From Candidatus Falkowiibacteriota bacterium (GTDB taxonomy: Bacteria; Patescibacteriota; Patescibacteriia; UBA11705; JACRDX01): a stretch of 8,136 bases of DNA. Every line of letters begins with the position of its first letter. Position 1 is the stretch's first letter. A program made the position numbers and the translations under genes. Below are positions 1 through 4,847 of the stretch, piece after piece. The notes under the pieces are model-generated. The model had not been told where the DNA came from. It saw nothing but the letters and a program-made list of their open reading frames with translations, and did no database searches. Location of the stretch: NCBI GenBank assembly GCA_016212745.1, contig JACRDX010000037.1:1-8136 (forward strand), read 5' to 3'.

Positions 1-1677
1 AAAAAATTTGCGGATACATTGGAGAATAAAGACGAAGTACTACGATATATCGTAGTAGCAGGGCAGAAAACTGAAATTGAACGGGCGGGCAATAAGGAGA
101 AAACGGGCGTTGAGTTGAAAGGTGTGCGAGCGATAAATCCGGCTAACAAAAAACAAATTCCGATTTGGATTGCCGATTATGTTCTGCCAGGTTATGGCAC
201 AGGCGCGATTATGGCTGTGCCAGCGCATGATGAACGCGATTTTGCGTTTGCGAAAAAATATGATTTGCCAATTGTGAAAGTTATACAAAATGAGGCAATG
301 ACTGATTGTTGGTCTGGCGCCGGGACAATGGTTAATTCCGGAGAATTTGATGGGTTGGATTCGGTGGATTTTTTTGACAAAATAATCACGTGGCTTGAAG
401 AAAATAATTTTGGTAAAAGGCAGAAGCAATATCATTTACGCGACTGGGTTTTTTCAAGACAGCATTACTGGGGAGAACCCATACCATTAATTTTTTGTGA
501 GAATTGTCACAAAAAATTAATGGGAATTTCCAATTTCCAATTTCCAATTTCCAATGATGGTAAAAAGCTTAGTGAAGGAGAATTGTTAAATCTGGGGTGG
601 GTTGCAATTTCGGAGAATGAATTGCCGATTAAATTGCCAAAAGTGAAAAAATACGAGCCAACTGAAACCGGCGAATCGCCATTGGCAGCAATTGAAAAAT
701 GGGTAAAAACAAAATGTCCGAAATGCGGCGGCAAAGCGAGACGCGAGACCGACACAATGCCAAATTGGGCAGGGAGTTCGTGGTATTACCTTTCATATTT
801 AATGAAAGGAATGACCAAATCCCAATTCCCAATGACCAATTATGGTGGTGAATTTAAGCGGTGGCTTCCGGTTGATTTATATAATGGTGGAATGGAACAC
901 ACGACTTTGCATTTGCTTTATTCAAGATTTTGGCACAAATTTTTATACGATATTGGCGCGGTGCCGACAAGCGAGCCGTATCAACGACGCATTTCGCATG
1001 GAATGATTTTGGCGCCGGACGGACAAAAAATGTCAAAATCTCGCGGCAATGTGATAAATCCTGATAAAATCGTTGAAGAATTTGGCGCGGATGTTTTAAG
1101 AATTTATGAAATGTTCATGGGACCGTATGATCAAGCTGTCGCATGGGATTTGAATGGCGCAAAAGGCGCGGTAAGATTTGTTGAGCGCGTTTATAATTTT
1201 GAAAATTTTGTTGAAAAATGCGAGCCAGATGTTGAAAATTTGCTGCACAAAACAATTAAAAAAGTCAGCGAAGACATTGACGAGCGCAGATTTAACACAG
1301 CCATTTCAGCGATGATGATTTTTGTAAATAAGATTTATGAAAAGGGTTGTTGCAAAGATTGTTTTAAAAAGTTTTTGCTTTTGCTAAGTCCATTTGCCCC
1401 GCATTTGGTAGAGGAATTATTCAATGGCAAGCAATCAATCTTCTTGAGCGAATGGCCGACATTTGACGCGACAAAAATTGTTGACGAGACGATTGAGATT
1501 GCTATCCAAATCAACGGAAAAATTCGCGGTAAGCTGTCAGTTGCAGCAGATATAACTGAAAAAGATATTTTAGAATTGGCAAAGGCGGATAACAAAATTA
1601 AAAGTCAAATTGAGGGTAAGAAAATTATTAAAGCAATGTACGTGCCGAAGAGGATTGTGAGTTTGGTTGTTGAATAA
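1..1677 (+). CDS. leuS: Leucyl-tRNA synthetase, C-terminal 558 residues (5' end outside window)
   Basis: Class I aminoacyl-tRNA synthetase that charges tRNA-Leu in the cytoplasm. The reading frame is open from base 1, so the N-terminus with the HIGH motif lies outside; an apparent TTG start at 19 is not real. Counting codons from base 1: the CP1 editing-domain motif GTGAIMAVPAHDERD (66-80) has the conserved Asp at 80; a zinc ribbon is suggested by C166/C169 and C239/C242; MPNWAGSSWYY follows; KMSKS lies at 343-347; the anticodon-binding domain comes next; and the C-terminal domain starts near the INGKIRGK motif and ends at the IVSLVVE tail. Full-length LeuRS is usually 800-900 residues, so roughly 250-300 are missing. 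Odd points: two 7-bp repeat arrays (525-555, 810-840) and a 20-bp palindrome (38-57) are translated in frame. The downstream regulator starts 2 bases after the stop. Confidence 0.97.
   Translation, partial: KKFADTLENKDEVLRYIVVAGQKTEIERAGNKEKTGVELKGVRAINPANKKQIPIWIADYVLPGYGTGAIMAVPAHDERDFAFAKKYDLPIVKVIQNEAMTDCWSGAGTMVNSGEFDGLDSVDFFDKIITWLEENNFGKRQKQYHLRDWVFSRQHYWGEPIPLIFCENCHKKLMGISNFQFPISNDGKKLSEGELLNLGWVAISENELPIKLPKVKKYEPTETGESPLAAIEKWVKTKCPKCGGKARRETDTMPNWAGSSWYYLSYLMKGMTKSQFPMTNYGGEFKRWLPVDLYNGGMEHTTLHLLYSRFWHKFLYDIGAVPTSEPYQRRISHGMILAPDGQKMSKSRGNVINPDKIVEEFGADVLRIYEMFMGPYDQAVAWDLNGAKGAVRFVERVYNFENFVEKCEPDVENLLHKTIKKVSEDIDERRFNTAISAMMIFVNKIYEKGCCKDCFKKFLLLLSPFAPHLVEELFNGKQSIFLSEWPTFDATKIVDETIEIAIQINGKIRGKLSVAADITEKDILELAKADNKIKSQIEGKKIIKAMYVPKRIVSLVVE
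38..57. repeat. 20-bp perfect palindrome in leuS
   Basis: TACTACGATA is followed directly by its reverse complement. It is translated as part of VLRYIVVA in the editing-domain region, where this family usually has a charged helix. It may be a small mobile or REP-like palindrome, or chance. Confidence 0.7.
525..555. repeat. Heptanucleotide array, four AATTTCC units, in leuS
   Basis: Four exact tandem copies of a 7-bp unit (525-552) plus a partial AAT. It is translated as ISNFQFPISN (codons 176-185), inside the insert between the two Cys pairs of the presumed zinc ribbon. Three units are 21 bp, so expansion by three keeps the frame. Confidence 0.92.
810..840. repeat. Heptanucleotide array, four AATNNCC-like units, in leuS
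   Basis: The units are AATGACC, AAATCCC, AATTCCC and AATGACC plus a partial AAT. The translation MTKSQFPMTN (codons 271-280) matches the first array's peptide in pattern and in reading phase. It lies between SSWYYLSYL and WLPVDLY of the catalytic domain. Confidence 0.88.
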
Positions 1678-1679
1678 AT

Positions 1680-2450
1680 ATGTTGTCAACGCAATTGACG
1701 TGTCTTGGATTCAGTGAAAAAGAAGCAAAAGTTTATTTGGCGGTTTTGCAGCTTTCTCGCGCGACCGCGACGCAAATCGCTGACTACGCGAAAATGAATC
1801 GCGCAACTACGTATTTATATTTACGAAGTTTGATAAATCGCGGATTAGTTTCTTCATATGGCTTAATGGGCCATATTGTTTTTGTCGCAGAATCTCCTGA
1901 AAAAATAACGCGGCTTTTGGAAATTAAAAAACAGGAAGCAACGCGTCAGTTTGAATATTTTGGCAAAATTTTGCCAGAATTGCGTTCAATTTTTAATTTA
2001 GCAAAAGGCAAGCCACAGATTAGATTTTTTGAAGGAAAAGAAGGTCTTTTGAGCATGCAGCAAGAATTTTTGAGTACTACTAATGCGGAGCAAATTTATT
2101 GTTTTTATTGTGTTGATTATGTGTATGAGCTTTTCCCTAATATCAGTAAAACATATTCTAAGGAGCGGGTTCAGCGCAAGATTCATTCAAAGATTATTTG
2201 TACCAGTCGTTTGGGGCCGAAAAATTTCCCTGATGATGTTGAGCGATTACGCGAGCGCAGATTTGTTCCATTTGATAAATTTCCTTTTTCTAGCGACGTG
2301 ACGATTTGCAAAAATAAAATCGCAATTGTTTCTTTGCGCAGAGATATTGCCGGCGTAGTTGTAGAGAATCAACAGATTGCTGATAGTTTGAGATTGTTGT
2401 TTGAACTGGCTTGGGAGGCAGCAGAAAAATATAGTGTCCCTAAAAAATAA
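1680..2450 (+). CDS. TrmB-family winged-helix transcriptional regulator
   Basis: 256-residue predicted cytoplasmic DNA-binding protein. Residues 1-70 form a TrmB-type winged helix-turn-helix: LGFSEKEAKVYLAVLQ, then TQIADYAKMNRATTYLYLRSL as helix-turn-recognition helix, then the wing. Residues about 74-105 look like a charged helical (coiled-coil) linker. Residues 112-250 begin with IRFFEGKEGL, the usual opening of the C-terminal effector region in TrmB-like proteins of uncultivated bacteria. In archaeal TrmB this region binds sugars; no ligand can be read here. ATG at 1680 follows the leuS stop by 2 bases and has no SD, so translation is probably coupled to leuS. The last codons, Lys-Lys-stop (2442-2450), are also the U-tract of the minus-strand terminator. 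The target is unknown; autoregulation or control of nearby surface genes is conjecture. Confidence 0.85.
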   Translation: MLSTQLTCLGFSEKEAKVYLAVLQLSRATATQIADYAKMNRATTYLYLRSLINRGLVSSYGLMGHIVFVAESPEKITRLLEIKKQEATRQFEYFGKILPELRSIFNLAKGKPQIRFFEGKEGLLSMQQEFLSTTNAEQIYCFYCVDYVYELFPNISKTYSKERVQRKIHSKIICTSRLGPKNFPDDVERLRERRFVPFDKFPFSSDVTICKNKIAIVSLRRDIAGVVVENQQIADSLRLLFELAWEAAEKYSVPKK

Positions 2451-2485
2451 AGAGGGCCCAGAATTGTTATCTGAACCCATTCTTT
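2442..2485 (-). terminator. Rho-independent terminator of the candidate ncRNA
   Basis: On the minus strand GGGTTCAGA (2470-2478) pairs with TCTGGGCCC (2454-2462): nine pairs including two G-U, with a 7-nt loop. Below the stem, past a 2-nt bulge, AAAGA (2481-2485) can pair with TCTTT (2449-2453). The tail runs TCTTTATTTTTT down to 2442. On the plus strand the two G-U pairs become C-A mismatches and no T-tract follows, so it acts mainly on minus-strand transcripts. Confidence 0.75.
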
Positions 2486-2587
2486 CACGGGTGATGCCAT
2501 TCAAACTATTTCTAAGCGCGAACCTATGTCCACGCAAACATGCCTTTCTGGCCATACACTTGCTACTTCGTACGCTACAACATCAGC

Positions 2588-2609
2588 TCGCTTCCGAGTC
2601 GCTTCCGAG
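2588..2609. repeat. Exact tandem duplication, 11 bp x 2
   Basis: TCGCTTCCGAG occurs twice head to tail (plus-strand reading). It lies inside the candidate ncRNA, and its outer parts form the GCTCG/CGAGC stem, so the duplication lengthens a hairpin arm. Confidence 0.9.
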
Positions 2610-2620
2610 CAAATTCCACC

Positions 2621-2640
2621 GCTGGTACTGCTGGTACTGC
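2621..2640. repeat. Exact tandem duplication, 9 bp x 2
   Basis: GCTGGTACT occurs twice followed by GC (plus-strand reading). It is inside the candidate ncRNA, 11 bases from the 11-bp tandem duplication. Confidence 0.9.
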
Positions 2641-2697
2641 GCTTCGCTGAGTTAGTTCCTCAGCGCGGGTTGCCTGCGTCTTTGAACGCTCAGCCGG

Positions 2698-2715
2698 TTA
2701 CTCTCCAAACATCAT
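2698..2715 (-). CDS. Possible five-codon ORF (MMFGE) inside the candidate ncRNA
   Basis: ATG at 2715-2713 is followed by ATG TTT GGA GAG and TAA. The minus strand carries AAAGGAGGTG at 2728-2719, with GGAGG ending five bases before the ATG, an ideal distance. This is the only strong SD-start pair noticed in the window. The peptide is too short to classify, and the start codons could be hidden by pairing of 2708-2714 with 2492-2498. The purine run might instead be a structural part of the RNA. Confidence 0.25.
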   Translation of the reverse strand: MMFGE

Positions 2716-2830
2716 GCGCACCTCCTTTTTTTAAAAAAAGAACTCTTGCAAACGCAGGAGTGTGAGGCTAACAAAAATGTTTGATTAAACAATAGAAGCC
2801 CCCTCCTACGTCTTCTATATTACTAATTGT

Positions 2831-2839
2831 ATTATAACA
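2831..2839 (-). promoter_or_regulatory. Extended -10 promoter for the candidate ncRNA
   Basis: The minus strand reads TG-T-TATAAT, a perfect -10 box with an extended TGn element. No good -35 box lies 16-18 bases upstream, which is acceptable for an extended -10 promoter. It predicts a transcript start near 2824. The box sits directly after the T-tract of the preceding gene's probable terminator. Confidence 0.6.
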
Positions 2840-2862
2840 AAAAAGAAGCAAGTAGCATCTTT
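2839..2862 (-). terminator. Probable intrinsic terminator after the DUF11-like gene
   Basis: On the minus strand AAAGATGC (2855-2862) pairs with GCTTCTTT (2842-2849) with one U-U mismatch and a 5-nt loop, followed by a T-run ending at 2839. It lies about 40 bases after the stop of the minus-strand operon's last gene. The stem is AT-rich and only moderately stable. It is immediately followed by the -10 box of the ncRNA promoter. Confidence 0.45.
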
Positions 2863-2868
2863 GAGGGT

Positions 2869-2889
2869 TGTGGATAACTCTTATCTACA
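2869..2889. promoter_or_regulatory. Inverted pair of DnaA-box-like 9-mers
   Basis: 2869-2877 is the reverse complement of TTATCCACA, the perfect consensus DnaA box. After a 3-base spacer, 2881-2889 reads TTATCTACA, one base away from it, in opposite orientation. The pair can also be read as a 9-bp hairpin (one G-U on the plus strand), so it may be only a 3'-end stem. No dnaA, dnaN or divergent gene arrangement is seen here, so an origin is unlikely. Confidence 0.3.
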
Positions 2890-2901
2890 CTCGCGACGGG
2901 T

Positions 2902-4830
2902 TTATTTTTGCACAACACCAGTGCCTTTTCCGTATGGGTCATTGTCCAGATTTGAAGTGAGCGTTGATATTGTTGAAGAAATTGTCGCGTTTGTTTTTTT
3001 GTCAGTTGCCAAAAGCGTTGTATTTTCGGTGAGCTTTACGATTTTGCCAACATCAGCGCTGGTTGGTTTTAGTTCCACGAAAAACGATGCTGCAATTTCG
3101 GTTGTTGTTGCTGGCAAATCAGAGATTGACCATGTGAGTTGTCTAGTTTTAGTGTCAAATGTCACTTCGCCGGCCGTTTTGCTGACTTCGTTTGTGAAAT
3201 TAACATTTGTCGGTAATGTTGTCGTGGCGGAAATTTTTGTTAAATCGTGCAAGGAATTTTTTATTGTCCAGAATATTTTATATTTTGTCGTTTGTCCAAC
3301 TTTCGGAGGCAAAGGACCAGAGCCGATTGGCGTGCCATCTTCAAAAAAGAACAGCGCTTTGTTTGAAAATGCCAAATCTGAGTTGAGGGTCAATGTTGTT
3401 TTGTTGCCATTGATTGTAAAAAGTGCGTTGCCGGTTGTGTCTTTTACGTTTAATAATGGTTGAATCACGATGCTTCCGTTTGCCAATGCTGGATTATCAC
3501 CAATTTTAAAGTCTGTGCGCGTTTTGATAGGGATTGAAAAAGTGAACATGCTGTCCACACCGGGTTTTAATTCTTTAAAATTTGGAATTTGCTGTTTTGT
3601 CCACATGATTTCTTTTCCCGCATTAGTGCTTGTTAGGTTGCCTAAGTTTTTATCTGTTAATTTATTCCAATCCAAAAGATTGAGCGGCTCTGCGGCAATA
3701 GTAACTTTTGCTTCTATATTGCTGTATGTTTTTTTGCTTTTATTTTTATAAACCAAAGAGCAGTTTAATGTTTCGCCCAAAGATATTGTTTTGTCAGTCG
3801 TAGCCCCGTTAACAATTAAATAAACGAGAAGCTCTTGGCTTGTTAAATTGATTTTGATTTCATGGTCACTGACTGGAAAAAAGTTGTCATTATTGTCGCC
3901 GGCTAAAATCTGCGCGATAAATTTTTGCTCTTCTGCCAAAGATTTAACATCCAAGTCATTGCGCGTGGTAAATTCAAATTCTACGGTGCCTTTGCCACCG
4001 GGGTTTATTATTGGGATTATCCATTCTGGCTCGTTTTTTTCTGTTTTTGGAGAAAATGTCAGCAGCTGCAATTCTGATGTCGGTATTATTTTAAGTTTTA
4101 TTTTTTCTAAAGGCGCAGTTGGTAAGATTCCCGGTAATGAATATTCAATAATTATTTTTGCTTTTTCGCTGGCCGCCACAGAAGTGGGCGCGATAGAAGT
4201 TAATGTCAGGTCAAACGGCTCAAGCATTGTTTGAAATTCCGCGCTGGCGCTGAATGTTGAGCTGAAATTTTTTGGCGTGAAAGTAAGAGTTGCTTTCATT
4301 GTTTCAATTGCTTCAATGTCATCAACAAAATATCCAATAATTTCCAACGTTTTATTTTCAAACGGAGCAAGGTTGCCAAGATTCCAAACATGATTACTTT
4401 TTTCGGGCTTGGTAGATGTGATCCAAAAGCCGGCAGGCTTTAAAATGTTAATTTTGTTTTCTATTGATTCAATTTTGCCTGAATTTTTTATTGTCACTTT
4501 GTATGTAATTGATTCTCTGATTTTTGCTTTTTGCGGACCCTCAACGTTGATGGAAATTTTTTCTTCGGGCGCGTTGAGTTTTTTACTAAAATAAAAAAAA
4601 CCGGCAACGCTGGCGAAGGATAAAATTAAAAGTCCGACAATGACTCCGATTAATATTTTTACGCGGCGCTGTTTGCGGTGGCTATCAATCAAAAAAGCGA
4701 GAGATTGTTCTGGATCAAGCTGCTCGGTTTTTTCTATCTCGGAGATTTGTTTATCTTCGGGTTGTTCCAGCTCTCGGTACAAATGATCCAATTTGTCTAT
4801 TGGAGAAGGATGTTTGTGTGCGTGAATCAC
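2902..4830 (-). CDS. Single-pass membrane protein with four DUF11-like extracellular repeats
   Basis: 642 residues. Residues 1-56 are hydrophilic and charged (cytoplasmic), ending in a basic HRKQRR stop. Residues 57-82 are a membrane helix (KILIGVIVGLLILSFASVAG). The rest is a beta-rich, Thr/Ser/Asn-rich outside region. It reads as about four related modules, each with a V-x-Y-K/F-x-I-K-N-like strand and a Trp-x(4-9)-L/P-x-PG-like motif at W149, W270, W410 and W567. This pattern resembles DUF11/CARDB-type Ig-like repeats of surface proteins. No catalytic motif, sortase signal or C-terminal anchor is visible. The start is GTG at 4830, 17 bases after the DUF4012 stop and without an SD; no ATG gives a better N-terminus. 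Last gene of the minus-strand run. A role as envelope scaffold or adhesin is inference. Confidence 0.8.
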   Translation of the reverse strand: MIHAHKHPSPIDKLDHLYRELEQPEDKQISEIEKTEQLDPEQSLAFLIDSHRKQRRVKILIGVIVGLLILSFASVAGFFYFSKKLNAPEEKISINVEGPQKAKIRESITYKVTIKNSGKIESIENKINILKPAGFWITSTKPEKSNHVWNLGNLAPFENKTLEIIGYFVDDIEAIETMKATLTFTPKNFSSTFSASAEFQTMLEPFDLTLTSIAPTSVAASEKAKIIIEYSLPGILPTAPLEKIKLKIIPTSELQLLTFSPKTEKNEPEWIIPIINPGGKGTVEFEFTTRNDLDVKSLAEEQKFIAQILAGDNNDNFFPVSDHEIKINLTSQELLVYLIVNGATTDKTISLGETLNCSLVYKNKSKKTYSNIEAKVTIAAEPLNLLDWNKLTDKNLGNLTSTNAGKEIMWTKQQIPNFKELKPGVDSMFTFSIPIKTRTDFKIGDNPALANGSIVIQPLLNVKDTTGNALFTINGNKTTLTLNSDLAFSNKALFFFEDGTPIGSGPLPPKVGQTTKYKIFWTIKNSLHDLTKISATTTLPTNVNFTNEVSKTAGEVTFDTKTRQLTWSISDLPATTTEIAASFFVELKPTSADVGKIVKLTENTTLLATDKKTNATISSTISTLTSNLDNDPYGKGTGVVQK

Positions 4831-4847
4831 AAAAATATTTGGTTTTA

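Larger units (their letters stand above)
2442..2824 (-). ncRNA. Candidate structured non-coding RNA, about 380 nt, family not recognised
   Basis: This fills almost all of the 451-base gap between the convergent genes. It has its own extended -10 promoter (2831-2839) and ends in an intrinsic terminator (2442-2485). Helices visible on the minus strand: 2803-2811 with 2752-2760 (9 bp, one G-U); 2797-2802 with 2764-2769 (6 bp, one G-U); a perfect 7-bp hairpin 2659-2665/2645-2651; 2606-2610 with 2586-2590; a hairpin 2556-2563/2534-2541 (8 bp, three G-U) capped by GCC-AGAAA-GGC (2542-2552); and the terminator stem (two G-U). A long-range pairing of 2708-2714 with 2492-2498 is possible. On the plus strand each of these wobble pairs becomes a C-A mismatch, which supports the minus strand. 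GAGGAAAGTCC-type RNase P and TTCGAC-type tmRNA signatures are absent. Exact ends are estimated from the promoter and U-tract. Confidence 0.7.

Noticed and set aside
2581..2620. Hammerhead-like CTGATG...CGAAG string on the minus strand
   Set aside because: The core CUGANGA/GAAA is not intact and the three stems cannot be drawn.
2401..2765. Plus-strand ORFs of about 80 codons across the gap
   Set aside because: They have no SD, no recognisable domains and low-complexity translations, and they overlap the structured minus-strand RNA.
2791..2817. Plus-strand small RNA with a C-rich anti-SD loop (CCCCCTCC) on a 7-bp ATAGAAG stem
   Set aside because: The stem is real on both strands, but the other helices lose pairs on the plus strand and no plus-strand promoter or terminator goes with it.
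2442..2824. RNase P RNA, tmRNA, 6S or SRP RNA identity for the gap RNA
   Set aside because: The size fits RNase P RNA or tmRNA, but I find no GAGGAAAGTCC/ACAGAA core, no TTCGAC-type tmRNA 5' end, no tag ORF ending in Ala-Ala-stop, and no SRP GGAAGGAAGC-like loop. Only a covariance-model search could exclude a divergent member.
2861..3463. 200-codon plus-strand ORF opposite the DUF11-like gene
   Set aside because: It is antisense to a long ORF with a clear membrane helix and repeat structure; its Val/Ser-rich translation is typical of a shadow frame.
4426..4441. AAAGCC-GGCA-GGCTTT inverted repeat in the DUF11-like gene
   Set aside because: Arms of only 6 bp, encoding an ordinary LKPAGFW turn; likely chance.
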